Assembly: GCA_021155195.1 (NCBI GenBank)
Contig: JAJNPV010000049.1
Location: forward strand, 62,001-126,000
Source of the DNA: Ohtaekwangia sp.
GTDB taxonomy: Bacteria; Bacteroidota; Bacteroidia; Cytophagales; Cyclobacteriaceae
Reading direction: 5' to 3'
Length of the DNA: 64,000 nt
Shown: positions 25,431 to 32,400 of the stretch, one piece after another
Numbering within the stretch: the first letter of the stretch is position 1
How the letters are laid out: each line of letters starts with the position of its first letter
Program-made: the position numbers and the translations under genes
The notes under the pieces: model-generated
Seen by the model: only the letters and a program-made list of their open reading frames with translations
The model's database searches: none
Told to the model about the DNA's origin: nothing

Positions 25431-26339
25431 TTACGAAAGTGCGGGAAGTACAGGCCGTGTTTTAATTCCGTCACGGATTAGTTTCAAAATCTGCTCACGC
25501 TCGGCACCAACAAGTGTTAATCGTGGGGCGCGAACAATCTCAGAACCAATTCCCGTTTCTTGTTCGGCCAACTTAATGTATTGAACAAGTTTTGCATGCA
25601 GGTCTAATTCCAGCAACGGGAGAAACCATCTATTAATTTTCAACGCTTCATCAATCTTACCTGCCTTTGTCAATTTATAAACAGCCACCGTCTCTTTTGG
25701 AAACGCACACACCAAACCTGCTACCCAACCTACTGCACCCAACATCAACTCTTCCATGGCAATGGTATCCACACCACAAAGAATTTTATACCGATCGCCA
25801 AAGCGATTAATCATGCGTGTTACATTCGATACATCGCGCGTTGATTCTTTTACAGCCTGAATATTTTTGTTTTCAGCAAGTTCAGAAAACATGTCCAGCG
25901 TTACTTCGATTTTATAATCAACCGGGTTGTTATAAATCATAATCGGCAGACTGCTTGATTCCGCAACCGCTTTAAAATAGGCTACCGTTTCGCGATGATC
26001 TGACTTATACCGCATGGGTGGCAACATCATCAATCCAGTAGCGCCACACTTTTCCGCTTCCGCGGCAAGTTTTACTGCATCACGTGTACTGCCTTCCGCA
26101 ATGTTCATGATCACTGGCACCTTGCCAGCTATTTTTTCAACTGCAAATTTTACCAGATCAAATTTCTCTTCGCTGCTCAGCACACTCGCTTCACCCAGTG
26201 AGCCGCCTAAAATCACTCCTTCCACTCCCGCCTCAAGCTGAGCTTTTAGATTCTTTTCGAAGAGCGGGAAATCAAGTTTATCGTCCGCTGTAAACTTAGT
26301 TGTGAGTGCAGGAATTACCCCTTTCCATTGAAGTGCCAT
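25431..26339 (-). CDS. DapA-family lyase, probable 1-pyrroline-4-hydroxy-2-carboxylate deaminase
   Basis: A 302-residue class I aldolase-fold protein. The Schiff-base Lys is in IQAVKESTRDVSNV, the catalytic Tyr in LPIMIYNNP, and the substrate-binding GGSLGEASVLSSEE takes the place of the GTTGE loop of true DapA. In this operon it should deaminate and dehydrate the pyrroline product of the oxidase to 2-oxoglutarate semialdehyde. Specificity is from context. It is the first gene of the leftward operon, 137 bp from the divergent AraC gene. A TAACTTTG sequence at 26366-26373 (read on the minus strand) is a good -7 box, but no TTTG box lies at the right distance. The 151-bp gap to the next gene shows nothing definite. 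Confidence 0.88.
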   Translation of the reverse strand: MALQWKGVIPALTTKFTADDKLDFPLFEKNLKAQLEAGVEGVILGGSLGEASVLSSEEKFDLVKFAVEKIAGKVPVIMNIAEGSTRDAVKLAAEAEKCGATGLMMLPPMRYKSDHRETVAYFKAVAESSSLPIMIYNNPVDYKIEVTLDMFSELAENKNIQAVKESTRDVSNVTRMINRFGDRYKILCGVDTIAMEELMLGAVGWVAGLVCAFPKETVAVYKLTKAGKIDEALKINRWFLPLLELDLHAKLVQYIKLAEQETGIGSEIVRAPRLTLVGAEREQILKLIRDGIKTRPVLPALS

Positions 26340-26405
26340 AACGATCTTTTTAAAGTTTTATGAAACAAAGTTACACGCTATAAAAAGGTAAGTCTTACAC
26401 GCAAA

Positions 26406-26470
26406 TAGTCAACAATAGTACTATTTTGACTAATATTACATGGCTATCACGTTCAATTGAGTCAAAATAG
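26406..26470. promoter_or_regulatory. Palindromic operator and extra half-site between araC-type gene and hydroxyproline operon
   Basis: 26406-26432 is a 27-bp palindrome, TAGTCAACAATAG then TACTATTTTGACTA, with a single mismatched pair per half. A third copy of the half-site, GAGTCAAAATAG, is at 26459-26470, ending 6 bp before the regulator ATG. The palindrome centre is about 59 bp upstream of the start expected from the -7 box at 26366-26373. This is an activator-type distance, and the third site could mediate autoregulation. Confidence 0.7.
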
Positions 26471-26476
26471 GCAAAG

Positions 26477-27331
26477 ATGAAGGTAATCCCCTTTCAGGTC
26501 CCTAAAATATCAAAAGAGGCTTTCCGCATTCAGGTGGATAGTGCTCCTGTATTCTACGACAAGCTCCATCATCATCCTGAAACTCAAATCATGTATATAA
26601 AAAGTGGCGCGGGTACGTTAATAGCGGGCGACTATGTAGGCCGTTTTGCTGCCGGAAACATTTTTTTGATTGGAAGCGATCAGCCCCATGTATTTAAGAG
26701 TGATGACATTTATTACAAACCAAAAAGTAAATTTCAGTCAAATTCAATTTCAATCTACTTTGACGAAAAGTATGCAGGTGAAAATTTCTGGCAGCTGACT
26801 GAACTTGCCGGCATCAGGCAATTTATTTTACATGCCGGAGTGGGTTATCGCATTGACGGTGAAACCAATTTACAACTCGCTAACCTGATTGAAGCCCTTG
26901 CAAAAGCTAAAAGCATTGAACGGCTTATCTTATTCATTCAACTGTTAAAAACATTAAGCGAATCCAGCGAATTAAAACCGCTATCCGTAGCGGATTCGCA
27001 AACCCGGTTTAATGCGAATGAAGGCAAGCGCATGAATGACATCCTGCAGTTTACCCTACATCAGAGCAATCGGAAAATAAAAATTAGTGAAGCTGCAGAA
27101 ATCGCCAACCTATCACCTGAAGCCTTTTGCAGATATTTTAAACTGCGCACTGGAAAAACCTTTACCAATTTCTTAAATGAAGTTCGAATCAGCAATGCGT
27201 GCAAGATGTTAATCGAGAACCAAAAAAGCATTCAGGAGATTTGCTATGAAACTGGTTTCAACAATCTATCGCACTTCAACAGAACGTTTAAGAAAGTGAC
27301 TGGTAAAACTCCGCGGGAATATGCTATATAA
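26477..27331 (+). CDS. AraC-family regulator of the hydroxyproline operon
   Basis: The 284-residue protein has an N-terminal cupin-type sensor (FYDKLHHHPETQIMYIKSGAGT, AAGNIFLIGSDQPHVFK). The C-terminal AraC DNA-binding domain (about 185-284) has two helix-turn-helix units: IKISEAAEIANLSPEAFCRY, and SIQEICYETGFNNLSHFNRT followed by FKKVTGKTPREYAI. It is transcribed divergently from the catabolic genes across a gap with a strong palindrome, so it most likely activates them in response to hydroxyproline or an intermediate. The ligand is inference. Its 3' end overlaps the convergent PIN-like gene by 8 bp. Confidence 0.9.
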   Translation: MKVIPFQVPKISKEAFRIQVDSAPVFYDKLHHHPETQIMYIKSGAGTLIAGDYVGRFAAGNIFLIGSDQPHVFKSDDIYYKPKSKFQSNSISIYFDEKYAGENFWQLTELAGIRQFILHAGVGYRIDGETNLQLANLIEALAKAKSIERLILFIQLLKTLSESSELKPLSVADSQTRFNANEGKRMNDILQFTLHQSNRKIKISEAAEIANLSPEAFCRYFKLRTGKTFTNFLNEVRISNACKMLIENQKSIQEICYETGFNNLSHFNRTFKKVTGKTPREYAI

Positions 27332-28376
27332 TTGAGTTCAATATCTCTATCACCTTATTTTGGCTACTCTCTACTGTGCAGTCATACAGTATATCAAGAT
27401 GTCGTTGAATGATTAATGTGTGTAACTCTCGTTCTGTAAAAAAATAGTTACAGTACGGTAATGCGGAAGATGCATGTAAAAAGTCCATTGTGTCATTGCC
27501 GTCACTGAACTTACGCTTTTTGTCCCAACGAACGGCAGCAAATAGTTCTGGAACTATTCTAAATGAAGGAAGTTCTTTAGTTATTTTCTTAAGTTTGAAT
27601 CCATTATAAATAAACAGCGACAAACCACCGATGTCAACAGCTTCTTTCTCGTCATCAGTTGGATATCTACCAGCCTTTTCATAAAACATCCTATACATTG
27701 CTTCCCTTAAAGAATCCTTAAAATGGTCAATATAGCCGGATAACTCAGAAAGAAACATAGCATCAATGGATATGTTCTCTCCTTCGCAATTTTTTTTGTT
27801 CTGGTTCAACTCTTGAATATTATCCTTAAAGGTAAATGGCTTGATTCCGCCATTCACTTCAATTACTTTAAGCATTTCCGAGAGTGATATTTTGCTCACT
27901 AAATCAAAAAAGTTCTTTTGTTCAATTTCTGTATTGAGTTGAGATAGGAATCGTAATCCTAAAATCCACGCAAGTTTTGACCAAACTAGTTCATTTAGAT
28001 TATCAGTCTCATTTCCAACCTTACTTTGAAAAAAGTGTGAAAATTCAAGTTGTACTCTTTCATCGAGATTTATTATAGAAATACCACTTGAAAGTTTATC
28101 GATTAGACTAACCGTTTCGTAAAGGGTAACTTTATCTTCTTGTTTAAGAATTTCCCAAAAGGTAATCTGGCTAATTGGAAAGACACATTTACCGACATCA
28201 TAAAGTTTAAAAACCAACTGAAGCAATTGCTTTTCACGTGGATCGATCCTTTTATTTTGCTCTCTAAGAATAATCCAAAACTTTGTATCCAAGTAAACAA
28301 TTATTCGTCCGGTGATTGCGGCTCGTAGTTTAAGTCGTTCTGTTTTAATATGATCATTGATTAACAACATCTCCAT
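27324..28376 (-). CDS. PIN-like domain protein (putative ribonuclease)
   Basis: I do not recognise a named family, but the pattern is PIN-like: GRIIVYLDTKFWI with Asp30 at the end of the first strand, ISQITFWEIL with Glu75, and near the C-terminus NDTMDFLHASSALPYCNYFF with Asp295, Asp298 and His301, then TEREL with Glu315. These acidic residues could form the metal site of a PIN nuclease. The 350 residues include a large helical insert (about 80-280), which makes it longer than toxin PIN proteins. No antitoxin-like partner is adjacent; the upstream gene, 12 bp away on the same strand, is a lipoprotein. Composition is AT-rich relative to neighbours. Confidence 0.55.
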   Translation of the reverse strand: MEMLLINDHIKTERLKLRAAITGRIIVYLDTKFWIILREQNKRIDPREKQLLQLVFKLYDVGKCVFPISQITFWEILKQEDKVTLYETVSLIDKLSSGISIINLDERVQLEFSHFFQSKVGNETDNLNELVWSKLAWILGLRFLSQLNTEIEQKNFFDLVSKISLSEMLKVIEVNGGIKPFTFKDNIQELNQNKKNCEGENISIDAMFLSELSGYIDHFKDSLREAMYRMFYEKAGRYPTDDEKEAVDIGGLSLFIYNGFKLKKITKELPSFRIVPELFAAVRWDKKRKFSDGNDTMDFLHASSALPYCNYFFTERELHTLIIQRHLDILYDCTVESSQNKVIEILNSII

Positions 28377-28388
28377 GAATTAATAAGG

Positions 28389-29096
28389 CTAAAAATTCCT
28401 TACTCCGACCACTTCATTTTTTTCAACATTAATGATTAGGGGCATGTCAGTTTCTCGTGTAAACCGTTTTCCTTGCGATTTTAGACCGAAACTATGAAAC
28501 ATTAGTTCTTTCACTTTCCAATAAATTGGGTTTCTAAATTTCACCAAAAAGATTTTAGTCTCATTGGGATTAAATCTCAAGCAATACTTACTAGAACCAC
28601 ATGACCCGTCTGACAATTCTGAAACCTTTATGTTGTTCTCAGTCGTCAATTCTTCCTGGTTAGCAATTTGGCATTCACAATCGCGGCTTCCGGTTGTTAA
28701 AGTTGAAAAGAATTCACTACTATTTGATGATATCCAATAGTAGTCTGGAACTGGAGCCATCATTTCTTTGGCGTATGGATTTGTCATTGAATATTTAATT
28801 GTAAGAAGATAACCATCCTCCTTCTTCGCAATCTCATACTCTTCCCTTTTGATGGTAAATACTTCTTTGACAATGGTCGTTTGAATATCCTCTATCTGAA
28901 CATTGTAGACGTAATTACTTTTTGGGAGTTTATAACTGATCTTCGAAAAGTCAGTTGGCTCAGATTTAACTTTAGGTTTGTCTACAACTTCATTATTTTC
29001 AGTAGTCATTTTCTCTTTTTCATTTGTCACGCATGTGGTAACTAACAGAAAACAACTTACTATTTTTAGATATTGAAAATATTTTGTGCTTGTCAT
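28389..29096 (-). CDS. Hypothetical lipoprotein
   Basis: The 235-residue protein starts with a signal sequence (KYFQYLKIVSCFLLVTTC) whose last Cys is a likely lipidation site, followed by an acidic linker (NEKEKMTTENNEVVDKP) typical of surface-exposed Bacteroidota lipoproteins. The remainder is strand-rich and has several Cys residues (GSRDCECQIAN, DGSCGSSKYCLRFNP) that may form disulfides. No family is recognised. It is AT-rich and is followed after 12 bp by the PIN-like gene, so the two probably share a transcript. Confidence 0.65.
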   Translation of the reverse strand: MTSTKYFQYLKIVSCFLLVTTCVTNEKEKMTTENNEVVDKPKVKSEPTDFSKISYKLPKSNYVYNVQIEDIQTTIVKEVFTIKREEYEIAKKEDGYLLTIKYSMTNPYAKEMMAPVPDYYWISSNSSEFFSTLTTGSRDCECQIANQEELTTENNIKVSELSDGSCGSSKYCLRFNPNETKIFLVKFRNPIYWKVKELMFHSFGLKSQGKRFTRETDMPLIINVEKNEVVGVRNF

Positions 29097-29224
29097 AGAA
29101 TTATTGGATAACTAATTCAGTCAGTAATTTTATACAATTGGCTCTTTTGCTTGCTTTGGTGTTGCGAGGGAATGCATCCTTAATGCGTTCCCTAACTTAA
29201 CCTAAAAACAAATCTCCTCAAAAC

Positions 29225-29247
29225 AAAAAAGCTGTCGGTAAGACAGC
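29225..29247 (-). terminator. Intrinsic terminator in direct repeat copy 1
   Basis: GCTGTC (29231-29236) and GACAGC (29242-29247) form a 6-bp stem with a 5-nt loop, followed on the minus strand by six T. The corresponding hairpin in copy 2 has decayed to GCCAGTAAGACAGCC. Confidence 0.65.
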
Positions 29248-29258
29248 CTCCTGAGAAT

Positions 29259-29321
29259 TTATGCACGCTTCAATTCCAGTATGGTAATTTCTGGTGGCAT
29301 GCCAATCCGTCCGGGATAACC
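29259..29321 (-). pseudogene. Orphan last 20 codons of a metallophosphoesterase gene
   Basis: Read on the minus strand this encodes GYPGRIGMPPEITILELKRA and a stop (29259-29261), identical in amino acids to the C-terminus of the gene at 31088-32341. The base differences between the copies are synonymous, so the copies diverged while coding. Everything upstream of codon GYP is missing here. It is the stub of a former second gene copy. Confidence 0.8.
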
Positions 29322-29369
29322 TTTTACAAGTAATATAATTTCATCAATAATGATTTAATTTCATAGAGT

Positions 29370-30212
29370 TTATTGTTTTATATACTCACTCCATCGTGCA
29401 ATTCCGGTTGAGGCAGAAAGTATGGCGTTATCCTGATGAACCGCCTTGGGAGTATAGTCAGCATGGAATACGAGTCCAACGGGAGATTTCTCTTGGAGTG
29501 TCTTTGTCATTTTACTAAGACCATTCTTAATATTCTCTGTTTCATTTTCGCCTGCGCTCATATATATAAAAGTATTTAATGTGTCAATCGAATTTAAAAA
29601 GTTGTCTACTTTGGAAACAAGTATATTATCTTGTCTCCAAAACGGAGTACTGAAACAAAATCTAGCAGTAAACAAGTCTGGTTTATATACGAGCGAATAC
29701 ATCACAAACAGTCCTCCTCTTGAGTTTCCTCCTATCAGTCTGATTTGTGAAGCACGATAATGATCCTCCATGAAAGGAAATAATTCAGATTCCATAAAGG
29801 CTATAAACGTATCCGCTTCACCTAATTTACTATTCTTGTCATCGTTATCCGTTAGCATATAAGGAGGTGTTAAATTCCGTTCTCTATTTTCACCAGTCAT
29901 GTTAGGAATACCTACAATTATTGTTTTGGGCGTGTAACCCGCAGTGGTAAGCACGTCAAATGTTGCTGCAATATGCATGTCCTGGGAGCCTCCATCTAAA
30001 ACATACATTACCGGGTATGTCAGTGTGGAGTCGTAATTTCTAGGGAGATGAATGATAATCTCTCGTTCTTCCCCCAAAATATCAGAAAATAGTTTTGTCT
30101 GTATGACACTTTTAGGGTAATCGGATTCATTTTCTGTTAGGAAGGTAAAAGCAATAAAAGATAGGAAAGCTGCAACTGCGATCACTACTACAAACGTGAG
30201 TATTCTCTTCAT
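29370..30212 (-). CDS. Alpha/beta-hydrolase esterase (esterase D/enterochelin-esterase-like), membrane anchored
   Basis: Family serine hydrolase with DILGEEREIIIHLPRNYDST, YPVMYVLDGGSQD and the nucleophile elbow GGNSRGGLF. The catalytic His is probably in PKAVHQDNA. The open frame begins at 30272, but the ATG at 30212 (MKRILTFVVVIAVAAFLSFIAF) starts a normal signal anchor of about 25 residues and follows an AAGGA sequence; 280 residues result. The substrate is unknown; relatives cleave acyl or siderophore esters. It lies 93 bp downstream of the XRE-type gene on the same strand and between the two direct repeats, suggesting it arrived together with that regulator. Confidence 0.82.
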   Translation of the reverse strand: MKRILTFVVVIAVAAFLSFIAFTFLTENESDYPKSVIQTKLFSDILGEEREIIIHLPRNYDSTLTYPVMYVLDGGSQDMHIAATFDVLTTAGYTPKTIIVGIPNMTGENRERNLTPPYMLTDNDDKNSKLGEADTFIAFMESELFPFMEDHYRASQIRLIGGNSRGGLFVMYSLVYKPDLFTARFCFSTPFWRQDNILVSKVDNFLNSIDTLNTFIYMSAGENETENIKNGLSKMTKTLQEKSPVGLVFHADYTPKAVHQDNAILSASTGIARWSEYIKQ

Positions 30213-30305
30213 AATTTTTCCTTGCAAAAATGATAGATAGAACACAGGCTTGCCCTGCCATTTCAGCGTCATTCTTACGCCATTTCTAAGAGAAAGGCTT
30301 AAATC

Positions 30306-30893
30306 TTAAAATAGAACGGGGATAAAGGAATAAATTTCAAATTTTCCTCTTTGGAGCTGTATGGCTGTTCGGATTGTGAAAACGAGGTTCAATACTAGCA
30401 ACACAATGTAAACTAGAAAAACGGTTGGAGGGAAACGACCGATTACGTGGGATTGAATAATACTATACTGAAAGAATGGAGTAAGGAATACGATCAGTAG
30501 TGCACCTAACGTCCATAGTAGCTGAAAGCTGATGATTTTTTTACCCGCTTCATTTACCGTGGCAATCTCTCTGTTTTTTCGCCAAAAGAATATAGTGAAG
30601 TATAGGTTACTGAATGGAATTGCCAAACCGGCTAAGGAAGAGAAGTTAATGAGCTTAATTTTTGTAATTGCAATCTGGCTCTGCTCTATCGGATTTTCTT
30701 GACTCGAACTCAATTGCTCCACGGGCACCCCCAATGTTTCAGCAATTGTTTTTATTGTATAGGGTCTTGGTTTAGCAGTCCCCGTTTCGATACGCTGAAT
30801 TGTTCTAAGTGAAATGTTAGAATTTTCAGCAAGGCTTTCTTGGGAAATACCCTTGCTCTTCCTTAATCGACTTAATTTTTCACCTAGTAACAT
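30306..30893 (-). CDS. XRE-family HTH protein with C-terminal membrane domain
   Basis: Residues 1-65 form a Cro/CI-type helix-turn-helix (EKLSRLRKSKGISQESLAEN, SLRTIQRIETGTAKPRPYTI). Residues about 80-190 contain four hydrophobic segments (INFSSLAGLAIPFSNLYFTI, FQLLWTLGALLIVFL, FPPTVFLVYIVLLVLNLVF) like the DUF4870 four-helix membrane domain. The result is a membrane-tethered DNA-binding protein, an architecture common in Bacteroidota. A TAACTTTG sequence (30913-30920, minus strand) is a possible -7 box. It precedes the esterase gene and both lie between the direct repeats. Confidence 0.82.
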   Translation of the reverse strand: MLLGEKLSRLRKSKGISQESLAENSNISLRTIQRIETGTAKPRPYTIKTIAETLGVPVEQLSSSQENPIEQSQIAITKIKLINFSSLAGLAIPFSNLYFTIFFWRKNREIATVNEAGKKIISFQLLWTLGALLIVFLTPFFQYSIIQSHVIGRFPPTVFLVYIVLLVLNLVFTIRTAIQLQRGKFEIYSFIPVLF

Positions 30894-31017
30894 TTCTCTA
30901 TATCTAGCCGTGCAAAGTTATAAGTTTCCTCTATTTCATTTTGTCGAGTTCGTATCGGGATGACTGGGCTTGTCGCTAACATCTAGATATACGCACTGAT
31001 TGCCTATATACTCTTAT

Positions 31018-31150
31018 TGCGCTCCCCAACTTAACTCAAAAACAAATCTCATCAAAACAAAAAAGCCAGTAAGACAGCCCTGAGATTTTATGCTCGCTTT
31101 AATTCCAGTATGGTAATTTCCGGTGGCATGCCAATCCTTCCGGGATAACC
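31018..31150. repeat. Direct repeat copy 2: 3' end of the intact metallophosphoesterase gene
   Basis: Aligns with 29184-29321 (see that entry); it runs from the 3' untranslated region into the last 21 codons of the intact gene, and similarity stops at the same codon (GYP) at which copy 1 is truncated. Confidence 0.85.
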
Positions 31151-32341
31151 GAGATACCCAAACCCCCGGTTAACATATAAGTGTTGATTGTCTTCTGTGT
31201 ATAAACCAGCCCATTGTTTGTAGGCGTATTGCGAAGGACTCCACTTAAAACCGGCCAACTCAACACCAAACTGAAAACCGTGGGTGTGCCCGGCCAAAGC
31301 AAGGTCAATATCTTTATAATCCTTCCGCACCTGCGCATCCCAATGACTTGGGTCATGAGACAAAAGAAGTTTTACGGCTGCTTCATCAGTTCCGGCATGC
31401 GCCTGCTCAATCTTACCATACTTGGCAAATCCTCTACCCCCCCAATTTTCTATTCCAAGAATCGCCAGTTTATCACCACCTTGTTCAATCATATGATGAT
31501 CATTCATCAAGAGATTAAACCCTAACAGTCTGTGCGCTTCTATTAAGTCTTTAAAGTTTTGTTGCTTGGCCTCCTGCGTTTTCCAACTTTTATAATCGCC
31601 ATAGTCGTGATTACCAGTAACAGAATAAACCCCCAAGGGAGCTTTAAGTTTATTAAACACATCAATGTAGTCCACAACTTCAGAAGCTTCGTTGTTTACC
31701 AAATCGCCTGTGAAGAAAATAAGATCCGGTTTTTCATTTACCATCATCTCCACTCCACCCTTCACAGCCGTTTTATTAAAAAAGCTGCCGGAATGAATAT
31801 CCGATACTTGTCCGATTTGTATTCCATCAAATGACTTTGGAAGATTAGGTAGCGTTACTGTTAGTTTTCTCACCCGATAATCATGCGCACCGGAAATAAT
31901 TCCGTAAGCCATCGCTCCAAACGGAATGGCACTGGCCGCCAATGCCGCCTTCGATAAAAATTCTGATCGGCTAATTGCTTCGCCAGGCAATGCATTAGCC
32001 GACCCTTTATAAAATGCTTTCGCCATCCAACGCACCAGTCGCTGGGCGTCATCAATAAACAAAAAGAAAACAGCAAACAGTTTTGAAAAATAGGTTGCAA
32101 ACAATCCGGTAATGATCCAATTGCGCATGGAAGCACTTATTTTATAAGGATCGGTAAACGTCCACCAAAACAAAGCGATGATGCATAACATAGTAGGAAT
32201 CCAAAATCCATAGCGCGCTACTGACTTCCAGACCGGGGTTAGCCCTTTTGTTACATTTAACACCGCTTGAAAGACGTAGATGTCAATCAGCAAGAAAGCA
32301 ATAACAAAGAAAAATAGAGTCATAAGTCTGTAACGTATCAT
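31088..32341 (-). CDS. Membrane metallophosphoesterase (YkuE/YaeI-like)
   Basis: Residues 1-150 hold several membrane segments (LMTLFFFVIAFLLIDIYVFQ, FWIPTMLCIIALFWW, LFATYFSKLFAVFFLFI, LAASAIPFGAMAYGII). The calcineurin-like domain follows with the dinuclear-metal motifs in order: GQVSDIHSG, FTGDLVNNEA, VTGNHDYGD, LLLSHDPSHW and LALAGHTHGFQFG. All metal ligands appear present. Relatives hydrolyse UDP-2,3-diacylglucosamine or other phospholipid-linked phosphodiesters; the actual substrate is not known. The length of 417 residues and four-helix membrane part are common in Bacteroidota. Its last 21 codons are duplicated 1.8 kb downstream. Confidence 0.92.
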   Translation of the reverse strand: MIRYRLMTLFFFVIAFLLIDIYVFQAVLNVTKGLTPVWKSVARYGFWIPTMLCIIALFWWTFTDPYKISASMRNWIITGLFATYFSKLFAVFFLFIDDAQRLVRWMAKAFYKGSANALPGEAISRSEFLSKAALAASAIPFGAMAYGIISGAHDYRVRKLTVTLPNLPKSFDGIQIGQVSDIHSGSFFNKTAVKGGVEMMVNEKPDLIFFTGDLVNNEASEVVDYIDVFNKLKAPLGVYSVTGNHDYGDYKSWKTQEAKQQNFKDLIEAHRLLGFNLLMNDHHMIEQGGDKLAILGIENWGGRGFAKYGKIEQAHAGTDEAAVKLLLSHDPSHWDAQVRKDYKDIDLALAGHTHGFQFGVELAGFKWSPSQYAYKQWAGLYTEDNQHLYVNRGFGYLGYPGRIGMPPEITILELKRA

Positions 32342-32384
32342 AAAAAAAGAATCATCCTACAGGATAAAGACGTAGGATGATTCT
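32341..32384 (-). terminator. Intrinsic terminator of the RND efflux operon
   Basis: AGAATCATCCTAC (32348-32360) and GTAGGATGATTCT (32372-32384) make a perfect 13-bp stem with an 11-nt loop, followed on the minus strand by seven T. It is 17 bp after the RND permease stop. Confidence 0.9.
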
Positions 32385-32400
32385 AATTATTGTTATTGGT

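Larger units (their letters stand above)
29184..29321. repeat. Direct repeat copy 1: duplicated 3' end of the metallophosphoesterase gene
   Basis: This 138-bp stretch aligns with 31018-31150 throughout, including TCAAAACAAAAAAG, the AAGACAGCC terminator arm, ATTCCAGTATGGTAATTT and GGTGGCATGCCAATCC, with a few small indels. Between the copies lie an XRE-type regulator gene and an esterase gene. Outside the aligned part (from 29322) the sequences are unrelated. Confidence 0.85.

Noticed and set aside
27324..29096. PIN-like gene as the toxin of a toxin-antitoxin pair
   Set aside because: The protein is over twice the usual toxin size and its neighbour is a secreted lipoprotein, not a small DNA-binding antitoxin.
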